Origin: Paralvinella palmiformis
Lineage: Eukaryota > Annelida > Polychaeta > Terebellida > Alvinellidae
Reading direction: 5' to 3'
Length of the DNA stretch: 64,000 bases
Assembly (NCBI GenBank): GCA_025642065.1
Contig: JAODUP010000351.1
Location: 110,001 to 174,000, forward strand
The notes under the pieces: generated by a model
What the model was told of the DNA's origin: nothing
What the model saw: only the letters and a program-made list of their open reading frames with translations
Databases searched by the model: none
Made by a program: the position numbers and the translations under genes
In this document: positions 11,481 through 26,484 of the stretch, piece after piece
Layout: each line of letters opens with the position of its first letter
Numbering within the stretch: the first letter of the stretch is position 1

Positions 11481-11482
<2 letters not shown>
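10741..11482. other. AT-rich sequence with an inverted AAT/ATT microsatellite
   Basis: (TAA)n switches to (TTA)n at about 10827-10861, forming a perfect inverted repeat. No gene seen. Confidence 0.6.
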
Positions 11483-11541
<59 letters not shown>

Positions 11542-11674
11542 TGTGTGTGTTTGCGTGCGTGTGTGTGTGTATATGTGTATTGTGTATGTGTGTGTGCGTA
11601 TGTGTGTGTGTTGTGTGTGTATGTTGTGTATGTGTATGTGTGTTGTGTGTGTTTGCGTGCGTGTGTGTGTGTGT
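11483..11674. repeat. TA then TG compound microsatellite
   Basis: (TA)n at about 11483-11520 passes into TG-rich repeats with TTG, TGCG and TGTA interruptions to about 11674. A segment around TTGTGTGTGTTTGCGTGCG occurs twice (near 11540 and 11642), so part of this tract duplicated as a unit. Confidence 0.95.
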
Positions 11675-12819
11675 TACAGTTGCCAAATGTTTATTGTCCC
11701 TTGCTGTAACCGTTTACTAACAGTCCACCTAACAGTTCTTCGTTTGATTTATTCCATTTTAACCTAGTTTATTGTCGTATCAAATAGCATTATCAACTTG
11801 CTCTTTAGCGGTTATATCACGACATACACTGATGGCGTTTAGTATCACCTAACCGGAAGTTGACAATTAGCACTCAAAAGAACACGCCCCGGAACAACAA
11901 TTATATTTTCAACAGACTACATCCAGAATGTATTATAACGTGTAGTAATCAGATGTGTAGTCAGTAAAAAGGTTAAAACTATTATCTGTGAAAGAAAATA
12001 TTGTGAAATTCTGTAAAAAATAATGCAAGATAAATAATTAGCTCTTCCGTAATTTGTAACAAACACAAATACACATCTAAATTATCGGTGACAAATATAA
12101 AAATGGTATCAGGTAGAAGGAACAGTGAAGTGGACGTTCTGTAAATGTGGTCACTATGTCAAGGTTTATCAACATCAATGTTATATGTCTCGTAATAAAA
12201 TATACAAATGATCAACAACTAACGGTAATTGATCATATAATTGAAGATTTTACTCCATCTACCACAATTATTATATCAATATTAATAAAAATTTGAATAA
12301 CACAGAATCTCTATGGATACTGATTTATATTACAGATGATATCGTTCTCTCAGTATTTATGTTATATGGTATTACCTAGGTACATATTTAGACTTTAGAT
12401 TAAACAATTATTTAAATGTATAAGTGGCAATTATATCTAAATAAAGTATACATTTAAAAACATAATTATAAGTAGATTAAAACCAGAGATAATGTCCACC
12501 TCTGAATTCCGTCTACTTTGGTGTGTTTTTTATGGCGATGACAAACTAATCGTAGCCAGAAAATGACGTAATTATTTCATTTGTTTACTTAACTTCTGAT
12601 AGATCTTTAAAACAGTTCTTCCCTAAATCTAGACTTAAAGCAGATTAAGACAGTAGCTCATCTGTTTGTCAACATACTTGCTCTACATTTGGATCCTCTT
12701 CGATCCTCATAATGCATGGTGTCCATCTGGTATTCTTGCCTAACACTCCTCAAATACTAATATCTTTGTTTATCCTGGACTGACTGACTCATTTACCGAC
12801 CCTATCCCGGACAACGATT
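11675..12819. other. AT-rich unique sequence
   Basis: No gene, RNA or repeat of note recognised. Confidence 0.5.
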
Positions 12820-13140
12820 GTAGACTGTGGCCCGTGTCGGTCCAGTTAGTGGGCTTAGTCCTCATGGACGACCATAACGTTAATTAGCACATGGATCACC
12901 AACTAGTGGTCGGCATGTGTCTTCCTGTCTCAGGCCCGAGGAGGCTCACTGAAGCGACAAATGGAATCCGACTGAGCTGCCCGCCAACATTGACCAAACT
13001 AGTGGCGCCGCTCATCGACCGACTCAGCCACGATGGTGCTGCCTCTTGTGGCGGAGTCCTGATGGCCCACAGGGGACTAGCGGTGTTGGTGAGCAGCGAC
13101 AACATGGTATTATGGTAGATGGTAGTGGTTTATGAGTCTG
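12820..13140. other. GC-richer unique block open on both strands
   Basis: Open frames of about 70-75 codons exist on both strands (12891-13118 plus, 12896-13105 minus). Neither product is recognisable, and openness on both strands is expected in such composition. It may be a conserved non-coding block or an unrecognised exon. Confidence 0.2.
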
Positions 13141-13195
13141 GAGAAAAGACGAGTCGATGGCCAATAAACCCATGGCCTAGTGATGTTCTTGGTGC

Positions 13196-13287
13196 TAGTA
13201 GTGGTAGTGGTGGTTGTAGTAGTGGTAGTGGTGGTTGTAGTAGTGGTAGTGGTGGTTGTAGTAGTGGTAGTGGTGGTTGTAGTAGTG
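13196..13287. repeat. 21-bp GT-rich minisatellite
   Basis: A 21-base unit (GTAGTGGTAGTGGTGGTTGT plus A) is repeated about 4.4 times with exact spacing; GGTTGTAG recurs at 13212, 13233, 13254 and 13275. The period is divisible by three, so it stays open in several frames. Confidence 0.95.
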
Positions 13288-15027
<1,740 letters not shown>

Positions 15028-15251
15028 ATGATGATGGAGATGGTGGTGACAATAATGATGGTAGTGATGATGAAGGTGATGATGATGTTGTTAATGATAA
15101 TAATGTTGACAACGATAGTGTTCACGATACTACTACTACTACTACTATTACTAATTATTAGCATTATTATTACTACTACTACTACTACTACTATTACTAC
15201 TACTACTACTACTATTATTATTATTATTATCATTACTATTACTACTACTAC

Positions 15252-15308
<57 letters not shown>

Positions 15309-15495
15309 CATTATTATTATTATTATTATATACTACTACTACTACTACTACTACTACTATTACTATTACTACTATTACTATTATTACTACTACTACTACT
15401 ACTATTACTACTACTTCTACTACTATTACTACTATTACTACTACTACTACTACTACTATTACTACTACTATTACTACTATTACTATTATTACTAC

Positions 15496-15532
<37 letters not shown>

Positions 15533-15537
15533 AGTTT
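15028..15537. repeat. GAT, ACT and ATT trinucleotide microsatellite complex
   Basis: GAT-rich DNA (15028-15115) grades into (ACT)n and (ATT)n alternating blocks to about 15537. The phase never shifts for long stretches, so it reads as homopolymer peptides in several frames. Not coding. Confidence 0.97.
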
Positions 15538-15644
15538 ATCTATTAATAATTCATATTACGATACTCAACATTGAGGAATGGCCAACATGCGTTATAATCG
15601 GTATACTAGATTTCCAATATTAATAAATATAGATTTACAGATGA

Positions 15645-16760
15645 AATATATAAAGATCAATATCATAAATATAAAGATCAATATCATAAATATAAAGATC
15701 AATATCATAAATATAAAGATCAATATCATAAATATAAAGATCAGTATCATAAATATAAAGATCAATATCATAAATATAAAGATCAATATCATAAATATAA
15801 AGATCAATATCATAAATATAAAGATCAATATCATAAATATAAAGATCAATATCATAAATATAAAGATCAATATCACAAATATAAAGATCAATATCACAAA
15901 TATAAAGATCAATATCACAAATATAAAGATCAATATCATAAATATAAAGATCAATATCATAAATATAAAGATCAATATCATAAATATAAAGATCAATATC
16001 ATAAATATAAAGATCAATATCATAAATATAAAGATCAATATCATAAATATAAAGATCAATATCATAAATATAAAGATCAATATCATAAATATAAAGATCA
16101 ATATCATAAATATAAAGATCAATATCATAAATATAAAGATCAATATCATAAATATAAAGATCAATATCATAAATATAAAGATCAATATCATAAATATAAA
16201 GATCAATATCACAAATATAAAGATCAATATCATAAATATAAAGATCAATATCATAAATATAAAGATCAATATCATAAATATAAAGATCAATATCATAAAT
16301 ATAAAGATCAATATCATAAATATAAAGATCAATATCATAAATATAAAGATCAATATCACAAATATAAAGATCAATATCACAAATATAAAGATCAATATCA
16401 TAAATATAAAGATCAATATCACAAATATAAAGATCAATATCACAAATATAAAGATCAATATCATAAATATAAAGATCAATATCATAAATATAAAGATCAA
16501 TATCATAAATATAAAGATCAATATCATAAATATAAAGATCAATATCATAAATATAAAGATCAATATCATAAATATAAAGATCAATATCATAAATATAAAG
16601 ATCAATATCATAAATATAAAGATCAATATCATAAATATAAAGATCAATATCATAAATATAAAGATCAGTATCATAAATATAAAGATCAATATCATAAATA
16701 TAAAGATCAATATCATAAATATAAAGATCAATATCATAAATATAAAGATCAATACAAATA
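15645..16760. repeat. 21-bp minisatellite, 52 exact periods
   Basis: The unit begins AAAGATCAATATCATAAAT. The word AAAGATC starts at 15652 and again at 16744, which is exactly 52 periods of 21 without an indel. Variation is almost confined to two transitions: CAT to CAC (near 15874, 15895, 15916, 16210, 16357, 16378, 16420, 16441) and CAA to CAG (near 15742 and 16666). It is open on both strands because 21 is divisible by three; the 435-codon frame on plus and the 386-codon frame on minus are artefacts. Confidence 0.98.
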
Positions 16761-17414
16761 TCTTTAAAGTTTATATATTTTTTGTTTACTTATCAGTTCG
16801 ACGTACCTTACATAGAATAAATATATTAATCAAAATTAATATCAATAAATATAAATATGTAATTATTATAAATGTTGTTCCTTGAAGTCAATTATTTGTA
16901 TTATTTATTTTACCCAAATCAATCAGATGCTGATACTATCTTCCTTCTGGATATGATGACACGTTACTTGTTAAAGAGTTGAACAAACATAATCCTGTTG
17001 ACAATAGCAGCTAACTGGAGATAGAATCCCGGGACAAATTGGTCAGGAGAAGGTGGAGTCTCGCCTCTATGATTGCAGATCTCTGGATCTTCACTGTCTA
17101 ACGAGGATGGTATTATGAGTTAGAGTCAGTTGGAAGAATCTGGAACGCGATGTGATCCGGTGGGAGGAGATACGACGTGACACTCCCACTAGAGAGCTAA
17201 CGCCATCGATAACTGTAGGCGGTATATAACCCGTCTAGTGGCATCTTGGGGAATGGCGTCACCTTTAGGGATTAGGCGGGATTGTGGTGGGGATTGTGGT
17301 GGGGATTGTGGTGTATTACGTTCGCTGATCCTTGTCGTTTAGGTAGTAAGTTTTGTTACTAGCCATGGTCAGGGCTAAGGGAGGAGGATGGTGCCATGTC
17401 CCAATCACGTGATG
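16761..17414. other. Unique sequence with a small GGGGATTGTGGT repeat
   Basis: About 17275-17312 holds three tandem copies of a G-rich 13-base word (GGGATTGTGGTGG). No gene recognised. Confidence 0.5.
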
Positions 17415-17640
17415 TCAGAAGCGAACGGAAGATAAATGGGCATCGGACAAGGAGAAACAAGGTCAAAGGGGTAGACGGTGACAAGGACAAGAAGCAATAG
17501 GAAGCAAGGACAAGAGAGTAATGGGTAGCAAGGAAGAAAGGATAATGGTAAGCAAGAGCAAAGGGGTGAATGGAAGCAAGGGCAAATAAACTATGAGAAC
17601 CAAGGACAAGAGTAATTGGAAGCAGCAAAGAAGAGATAAT
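17415..17640. repeat. Degenerate purine-rich minisatellite
   Basis: Loosely repeated words such as AGCAAGGACAAGAG and AATGGAAGCAAGGGCAAA occur about seven times. The plus strand is strongly purine-biased. Confidence 0.6.
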
Positions 17641-17742
17641 TATAGATTGATTGCTTTATTTATTCTCAGCGTTGATCTTCCCCCAATAGCATATCTGACG
17701 TCGGTTTTGTTGCACTATGAAACACCCTTCAGGCTCATACAG

Positions 17743-17810
17743 CAATGGGATTCGACCCCAGCATTGAAAATCTTCAGCGGAGACGATTACCTGCTGGACT
17801 TTGTTGTTCT
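17743..17810 (-). mobile_element. tRNA-derived SINE head remnant
   Basis: On the minus strand CAGCAGGTAATCGTCTCCGC resembles a tRNA A box and GGGGTCGAATCCC is a good B box, about 35 bases apart. The cloverleaf is not intact, so this is a retroposon or pseudogene rather than a working tRNA. It lies inside an otherwise unrecognised open frame at 17593-17937. Confidence 0.4.
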
Positions 17811-18849
17811 CTTGAAAGGCAAGAGGATGACAGGAAGGATGGAGAAAGGAACGAATGCAAACAAGAACAAAAGGGAAGAATGTATAAAGACTCAAATGGT
17901 GCCCGAAGAAGAAAGTGTTATACTTTATGTAAGATGATTGCGGAAAACTGTCGGTTGTTGAAATGTTCTCAACACGCAGTTATCTGACAAGAACAACAAT
18001 AAACTATTAAAATAAATATCCCAGTTAGTAAACATGTTGAAGAACTGCTCCTACTTACTCCTCACATCCAGATTAGAGTCCCATTGTTACAGTTTTCTAT
18101 ACCTGGTCTAACTTCACACAACAAATGCATATCCAGAACAGTCCAGACTGCTGGTGTTTTGGTTATCCTGTTATATTCGGTGCGGGTCACATTTAGCAGC
18201 AGGACAACCTAGTTGTTATTAGGTTACTCCGGGGTCAATAGAGAGACCCCATTCTGGCATCAGTAGGGATGTTATCAATGACCGATGAGGTCATATTCTG
18301 ATAGATGGGCCATTTACGGGACGAACTTTTATTGAGTTCTCGAAGCCGACAGTGGAGTAGCAGACACGTGACTAAATGGGAGCTTAGCTGACAACATCTT
18401 CACTCCGAGATAACGACAGTAAGTGATGTTGTTACGTCGACATTGTAAAAAAAGAATAGCTAATAAGGTGGTGACACGCAGCTGTTTGAACGATGGACAG
18501 TTATGGGACTAAGATGGGTAAGAACCTACAGGATGGGTACGATGAGTAATGATTAAGACAGGACCACAGACAACTGCCAAAAAAAGGTATAACCTAATAT
18601 CAAGAAGGGTATAAGTCAAACAATAATATCGACACAGGTCAAAGACAACATCGGCACGGGCTAACAACGCGGGGATGGGGGGGGGGGGGTAATGGGATAG
18701 GCGCAACAAACCAACAACAACAACAACAAGATAAATCCAGTCTTCAACAAGATGGTCACATTCTGTAATAGCAATATGGACTGAGATCTAAAAGATGGAC
18801 CACCACCAACAACAACAACACCAAATATCTAACCATCTACGACGAGCCA
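17811..18849. other. Unique sequence with a G run
   Basis: A run of 13 G residues, preceded by GGGGAT, lies at about 18671-18689. No gene recognised. Confidence 0.4.
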
Positions 18850-19100
18850 ACGTTTGAGCTAATTTATTTAAGTGCATCGTGTCGCCGATAAGGGGACATC
18901 TCAAAGCGAAATGTTAAATAAATCACGGACCCGCCATGCGTACCGCGATTGGGAGCTGAATACAAACGGGAAGTGGCGCAGGCGCAGAACAAACATATGC
19001 AAATGAGATAAATAAACTAGGGCACAAATTGAGTGAGTTCGATTCAGCTCACGGATGACATTAGATCGTAGACGGTCTGAGAGAAGATCTGGTACTTTGA
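18850..19100. promoter_or_regulatory. Candidate regulatory block with an octamer site
   Basis: A repeat-free, GC-richer stretch carrying an exact POU octamer ATGCAAAT at 18997-19004 and a GGCGCAGGCGCAG direct repeat just upstream, with TTTATTTAAG at about 18863. No coding frame. Regulatory role is inference. Confidence 0.25.
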
Positions 19101-20839
19101 AGCTCTTTGTATCAAATTAATATATCACTGTCAGCCATCTGGAGAGCTGATTGGTTGTTTGGTTTCTGATGGTACCTGAGGAAGAACTTAGATTATTTTG
19201 TTATCTGATGGTAGCTGAGCAGATACTTAGATTATTACTTGTTTTTTCGGTATTTAAATTGAATTCACATTGAAAAACTAATACCTGTCCTCTAAGGAAT
19301 TTATATATTTTCTATTTGTTGGTATTATTATCGTTAATGTAAAAGCTTATCCAAGTTTATAAGTGTTATAACCATAGAGGCTATGGTCATTCTGGACCTG
19401 TACGATCAGCTACGTTCATAAGCTGCCCAGTGAGCATCCGTCTATAATAGTTTAATGATACACAATAATTGATCAATATATAATAATGGCTGCGACAACC
19501 AATATATATATAAACAAATAGTAAGCTATTGGTACATTCGAATTGAAGACCACTACCACTGAGCTAAACATGGTGGATATATCTTGTGTATTGATATCGT
19601 GACTTGGCTAACATGAATGTCGTAATAACGTTTAGATAACGTCATTATAGCAACGACGAGTTGTTTTTATTACATAACCAGAGACGTCGTTATATAGTAC
19701 GTATACTGAACACACTGCCGCTTCCAAATGATGATTTGCTCATCAGAGGTGGTCGTGAAGGTTAGGTTCTTTTCATCAGTTATATTTGTCAATAGATTGT
19801 GAAGGTCAAAGTAATTTACTGGTTTTCACCCAATGTCAAGGCCACTCTGTGGCTCGGTCATAATGAAACATCAACAAATATTCTTATATCTGAACACGAC
19901 TGTTACAGCTGCTTATAAACTGCGTAATACTCTCCCCATTAGCTGCGTCCTGATGGAACCAGCGTAGTACGATACATCCCAATAACAAAAACATTATATG
20001 GACACCCTACTGGCAGATCCAGGTCATTATAACAGACCGACATATATATGAGGGTGTATTATTAGCTGTAGAAAAACGACACGAATTCAAAATACAGTGG
20101 AACCTGAATTGTAGACCACCTGGTTTAGAATTGAGTTGATGTCAACTGCAACAGCACGTAACCTTGCATAACGTAATACATTGATATTTGGACGCCAATT
20201 TAAAAACTTGATTAATCCTGTAAGATAATAAATTCAAAGATTCCACACACATTCGTCGAGTTTATTGTTTATGTCTTGGTTTCCATAAAGTATAAAGTTA
20301 ATAATATTTTCTAATTTGTTTAATTATGATCGATGTGTCAATGCTAGACCCGAAATAAGGTAAATCAATGTATTTCTTATTACTACCACCGAATTAGTGT
20401 TTGTTGACAAACAACGTTTCTAAGAAAATCCAGCCAATTAGAATACATAATACTCATTCATTATTGTGACTTTTAGACGAATGTACATCACAATAAGATA
20501 ATATATATCGTTTGTTTATGACAATCTAGTTAATTATAAAAAATATTAAACTAAGCCATGATCATGTTGTAAATAATAATTATTTATATAAGTATTGTGT
20601 TGTCGTTTATCGTATCTTATTTATTTGTTATCCCATTTAAACTAAATGCATATTGTAAATGTTATTAATTCATATATTATATTTTTGGTTTATTTGTCTT
20701 TTAGTTTAACGGTTTATATAGTATACATATTTTATAATAATGCACATAACATTAATAAGACATTAACTCCACGATAGAGCACCAATTAGCCGAATCTGAT
20801 AAATATTGACGATGTTTAGGTGTTTGATATCGTCAAATA
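19101..20839. other. AT-rich unique sequence
   Basis: TTTAGCTCAGTGGTAG on the minus strand near 19555-19570 is a lone tRNA-like A box, perhaps a deleted SINE head. Nothing else recognised. Confidence 0.4.
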
Positions 20840-20998
20840 TATGAACATAGACAATACAGACAATAATTATATATGAACATAGACATCTACAGACAATAAT
20901 TATATATGAACATAGACATCTACAGACAATAATTATATATGAACATAGACATCTATAGACAATAATTATATATGAACATAACATACAATAATTATATA
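20840..20998. repeat. 33-bp minisatellite
   Basis: Unit ACATCTACAGACAATAATTA followed by TATATGAACATAG, about four and a half copies, with shortened units at both ends. Confidence 0.92.
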
Positions 20999-21058
20999 TC
21001 TTGTGAGTATTTGGTGTTCGTTTATAACGCCCCAGAAAGAATAGTTATCAGAAATGTA

Positions 21059-21156
<98 letters not shown>

Positions 21157-22329
21157 GAGTTTCTCTTCAGTAATATTATATAATCAGACCAATGTTAGTA
21201 TTGTTTCTTCCAACAAACAAGAGTAACGACACAACGACACAAAATCATCATCATCAACAGCAACTACGACAACAATAATAATTATCTGAGAATGAATCGT
21301 CTCGTAAACATTTATGTTGTAACGTTTCGTTGCCATGGCTACCTCTTTTGTCTACTACCCGCACTTTCATCTAGCTCCAATGAATAAGGCAACAGAAATA
21401 TGACACAAACTAGGATGCCAGCAGTAATTATATATTATATCAAGACAAATGAGATTGGTTTATCTGTGGAATGAAGCGAACCCAAAATGAATCTTGTTTA
21501 AATGCAAATATCTTCATTAATTATTGATGGCAAGCTGGATACTGCTCAAATCGAGGCTAGTGTTGTCGGTTACCAGGAGACTTGACGAAAACTTCAGAGA
21601 TTTAAATGCTAAATAGGATAAAGAGAGTTGAGAATTCAGAGGAAATAAAACACGACTTGGGATTCACGTATAACACAAACTGTCTACCCAATGTCTACCC
21701 AGCAGGCCCCGATGTTGTCTTTAGTGATTCTAATGGACGCCGCTAGATGTCATGCCAGTGTCATCTTCTGACGACAAATAAAGTAAGATGAAGTTGGTGT
21801 TTATTATCGGAGACAAATGATAGACTTAAAAATAGAACATATCACGTGTTACCTTGTACATCACATCATCTGGGTGTATCTAACTGACCAACTGACTGAC
21901 TAACTCACTCAATCATTCAACAAATCAATCCACACATAAATATATTTCACTCATTTAAGCACTCATTCACATAGTTTTTTTTAAATCTTCCTCACTAACA
22001 TATAGATTAATCCACACTAATCTAGAACTTGTCTATTCCGGTGACCCAATAACAGTATGTTGGCTTCGTCAATCATTAAACAAATTAGATAACCCTGAGT
22101 AAAGCGGTCAAATGACTAATATATGTCACACCAACATTCTAAGTATTATCAGCGTTTTGAGGATATTCCTCTTCTATAAAATGAAATATTATTCTACAGA
22201 TTTGTCTTTAATCATTATGGTGACCCCCCCCCAAATAAAAATACATCAAGATCCGCTAGTGATATACAACCACATTTATCCCCTTCCCCCACATACTTGA
22301 TGGTTTCAATAGTTAAATATGATTATATT
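20999..22329. other. Unique AT-rich sequence with a TC-TA compound microsatellite
   Basis: (TC)n at about 21059-21086 runs into (TA)n to about 21152. Nothing else recognised. Confidence 0.7.
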
Positions 22330-22742
22330 ATTCATGATTTTTGTTATTCATGATCAGCGATATAATCATGATATAGAGTCATGATATAGCCACGACTTAG
22401 CTACGATATAGTCATGTTATGGTCGTGACACAGCTATTACAGAGCCACAACATAGCGACGACATAGCTACAAAATAGCCACAACACATAGCCACATAGCC
22501 ACAACATAGCTACAAAATAGCCACAACACATAGCCACAACATAGACACGACATAGCCACAAAATAGCCACAACACATAGCCACAACATAGACACGACATA
22601 GCCACAAAATAGCCACAACACATAGCCACAACATAGACACGACATAGCCACAAAATAGCCACAACACATAGCCACAACATAGACACGACATAGCCACAAA
22701 ATAGCCACAACACATAGCCACAACATAGACACGACATATCTA
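22330..22742. repeat. 46-bp higher-order array of ATAGCCACA-type monomers
   Basis: A degenerate left part (22330-22500) of ATAG-containing 10-12 base words passes into a homogeneous 46-base unit; ATAGACACG starts at 22541, 22587, 22633 and 22679, with the following ATAGACAC at 22725. Each 46-base unit contains four related submonomers. The period is not divisible by three, so all minus frames stay open together; none is a gene. Confidence 0.93.
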
Positions 22743-23469
22743 TAAGACAGTCATGATAAGAGAGATATCTTCTGATAACATCAGTTTACCAACAAACACA
22801 CGATAAAAACGGATACAATTGTTTGTAGTAAAACTTGTTCTCATTCTCAACTGTCTTAAGAGACCATTTCTCTTAAAACATCGATCTTTTATTAGCTATA
22901 TATTTGTGAACGAAATCAACTTGTGAACGAAACCATAACATAGACTACCTCTACTTAACAACCAAATCAGTGAATACAAACGATCTATGTAAGACATGAT
23001 TATTTACAGGTTGTTAATGTATATATAAAAAAACTGACACTTTAATTGAATGACAGTCTGTAGATTATTTTTATACATTTATAACTGAATGATTTTCGGT
23101 GATGCCAGGATCATGATGACGTGGCTTTTTTTGTCATCACGATATATCTTTTATCATCACGATATAAACTTTGCTAAAATAACTCATCTTTCTTGATTAT
23201 GACATTTTGATCAATGGTAGTGCTCAAACTGTGAAGACATCAAATTATAAAATATTTATCAATTATATACGTCAATAACATTATACATCATTGACATGTT
23301 AGATGTTAATTGGATGTTATTGGCCGTAATTTATGTTCCTAAAACTGGCCAACTAATTTATATTAATAATATTTTTTTAAACTTTCGTTGTTGACAGTAA
23401 CCGGAACCACTTCCTATATATCTGGATCGAGCAAACACGGAGCAATAAAATAAATAAAAACGATAAAGC
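22743..23469. other. AT-rich unique sequence
   Basis: Near 23125-23165 TCATCACGATATA occurs twice. No gene seen. Confidence 0.5.
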
Positions 23470-24115
23470 TATTAAAACATTAATACCAAACATTAAAACC
23501 AAACACTAAACCTAAACATTAACACCAAACATTAACAGCTAACATTAACACCAAACATTAAAACCAAATATTAAAACTAAATACTAATATATAACATTAA
23601 CATCTAACACTAACACCAAAAATTAATAACTAACATTAATACCAGACATTAACGCTAAATATTAACAACTAACATTACTTCAAACATTAAAATCTAACAT
23701 TAACACCAAATAGTAACACCAAATATTAACAACTAACATTAATACCAAATATTAACACCAAACAATAACAGCAAACAATAATACTAAACAGTGACATCAA
23801 ACAGTGACATCAAACTTTAACACCAAATTTAGCATCAAACATAAACACCAAACGTTAACACCAAACGTTAGCACCAAACATTAACACCAAACATTAACAC
23901 CAATCATTAACACCAAGCTTTAACATCAAGTTTTAACACTAAACATTATCACCAATTATTAATATCTACAGTTATCCCAAACATTAACATCAAATATTAA
24001 CACCAGCCTTTATCCCAAACATTAACACCAAACATTAACACAAACCTCTATTGCAAACATTAACATCAAACATTGACACCAAAACACCAAACATTAACAC
24101 CAAACAAAGTAAAAC
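23470..24115. repeat. Degenerate 12-13-bp minisatellite (ACATTAACACCAA)
   Basis: About 50 loosely conserved copies of a unit like CCAAACATTAACA with many substitutions and small length changes. Strongly AC-rich on the plus strand. Confidence 0.93.
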
Positions 24116-24284
24116 GATTCATTCTACTGCCAGTCATTTCACTATCACCTGAACTGATGTTAAACAGGATCCAGTGAAAGAATTAACATAATTGTATTAA
24201 GAATCATTAACATATAATACAATAATAGACATGTATCTGAATCATTAACATATAATTCAATAGTAGACATGTATTAGAATCATT
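24116..24284. repeat. Spacer with AATCATTAACATATAAT words
   Basis: ATAGACATGTAT and AATCATTAACATATAAT recur two to three times, suggesting an old minisatellite between two larger arrays. Confidence 0.5.
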
Positions 24285-24888
24285 ACAGACACCCTCATCT
24301 ATAGACACCCTTATATACAGACACCCTCATCTACAGACACCCTCATCTATAGATACTCTCATCTATAGACACCCTCATCTATATACATCCCCATCTGTAG
24401 ATACCCTCATCTATAGACACCCTCATCTACAGACACCCTCATCTACAGATACCCTCATTTACAGACACCATCATTTATAGACACCCTCATCTACAGACAC
24501 CCTCATCTACAGATACCCTCATCTAGAGATACCCTCATCTATAGATACCCTCATCTGTAGACACCCTCATCTATAGATACCCTCATCTATAGACACCCTC
24601 ATCTACAGATACCCTCATATACAGACACCCTCATCTATATACACCCTCATCTATAGATACCCTCATCTATAGATACCCTCATCTATAGACACCCTCATCT
24701 ACAGACACCACCATTTACAGACACCCTCATCTATAGACACCCTCATCTATAGACACCTTCATCTACGGACATCCTCATCTACAGACACCATCATCTACAG
24801 ACACCATCATCTATAGACACTTACATCTATAGACACCCTCATCTATAGACACCCTCATCTATAGACACCCTCATCTATAGACATTCCA
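24285..24888. repeat. 16-bp minisatellite (ACACCCTCATCTATAG)
   Basis: About 38 copies with a constant 16-base period. Variation is concentrated at a few sites: ACACC/ATACC, CTATAG/CTACAG/CTGTAG and CCCTCAT/CCATCAT. Confidence 0.97.
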
Positions 24889-26193
24889 TTACAAGTAATT
24901 GAGTAAAGGATCAGCACCACATTTGAGTTTTGACAAACTGATTCTCAGATAATGACATCAAAGTGTAAAGTGATGTTCTATATCATAACTCTTCGTCGAC
25001 TTTCTAGTTAAGAGACAATGTTTATCCGGATGTTATCAATCTTTTGAAAACATTAACCAAAAGTATCTGTCAGCGAAATACAATATGACACAACCAAAGA
25101 CTGATGTTGTTATTGTTGTTGTTGTTGTTGTTACCACATTGGACTAGGTTATGAGTTTTTCTTTATCATATCAATATCTGTCATAATTGTAGAAAATAAT
25201 TACGGAAATCTTCAAATAATATTATCTCGTCTATTACCTGACATAAACATTATGAAAAAAATATTAATAAACGAGTGTTTACAAATAATATATCATAATT
25301 GTAAACATACCCAATTATAAGAGTACATATCGAGAACATATAGATTATCGGATAAAGACACTAATTGTTCGACTTGAAGGTATAATTGTATCATACAGAT
25401 AAAGGAGATATTGGTCGTAAAACTGTCAATCAAAGTTGTTGGGATTTACTGGTGTCAGTTAACACAAATAAATACATCTTTTACTTTGAATCAACAGCTT
25501 TATTCCCATTAATTTAAATACACAAGACAATGGTATCTGTTATTATAGCGTCTCCATTTTGCACACAATAAGGTACATCGTTTTGTATACCGTTATGTAC
25601 ACAATTGTGTACACCATAAGGGTAGGACAAACTTTATTAAACAACACTTCAATTCTCCCAACGACCTGACATCATATTCGCGAAATTCAATCACCGATTT
25701 GCGTGATTAACAAAAATAAATAAACGCTTCATCTTACATTTAAATTCACCCAATCTGTCACACAAAACAAGAACGTTTTATCGACGTTGTTACAACGTTA
25801 TGGTCGATAAGCCATTGATGTCTTGAGTACTGCTCCATTAATGTGACTTTAGAGACTAAAGATGTATAGCCTCAGGTATATCGTGACTAGGTTCATATCT
25901 AGCTATTATATATATTAGTATCTCTAGAGACTAGGTCTTCCTAACTGTCTCTTGGCAGCTTTATCTATATCACCACTTACTGGTCTCTTAGAACTAATAT
26001 CAGATAAATAAACAATGCGTTTTAAAGGCAAAAATAGCAACATATAAGTGATTTCATATAGTAAACACAACGTCACAATACGAAGGTCATAAATAAACAA
26101 ATACGCTCAGCATTATGGGTAATATCCCCAAAATCTTTCCTTTTTTATTATCTTTTCTAGAATTTATTACTATAATATGATAATGTGTATGTA

Positions 26194-26197
<4 letters not shown>
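24889..26197. other. AT-rich unique sequence
   Basis: A short (TTG)n lies at about 25107-25130. No gene recognised. Confidence 0.5.
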
Positions 26198-26226
<29 letters not shown>

Positions 26227-26290
26227 ATACGCGCGTGTATTGGCGCGCGCGCGCGTGTGTATAAGTATGTATACGTGTATGTATGTATGT
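26198..26290. repeat. TG and CG alternating purine-pyrimidine tract
   Basis: (TG)n followed by GCGCGCGCGCGCG and more TG, TA and TGTA. Such alternation favours left-handed Z-DNA. Confidence 0.9.
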
Positions 26291-26395
26291 GTGTTAAAAT
26301 ATAATTAGTGATAACCTTATAGTGTTAGCTTGAATTCTTAGGATAAAATCATATTTCCTTTATATAGTTGATAATAATCTATAGTGAATGTCCAG

Positions 26396-26397
<2 letters not shown>

Positions 26398-26482
<85 letters not shown>
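26398..26482. repeat. TA then TG compound microsatellite
   Basis: (TA)n to about 26432 and (TG)n to 26482, abutting the 3' end of the adjacent minus-strand SINE. Confidence 0.95.

Positions 26483-26484
<2 letters not shown>

Noticed and set aside
15578..16885. 435-codon plus frame and 386-codon minus frame
   Set aside because: Both come from a 21-base tandem repeat, whose period is divisible by three; no other coding sign.
17593..17937. 114-codon frame as a gene
   Set aside because: It overlaps a tRNA-like retroposon remnant and a purine-rich minisatellite and has no family signature.
24285..24888. CRISPR-like or telomere-like array
   Set aside because: Simple 16-base tandem repeat with no spacers and no telomeric motif.
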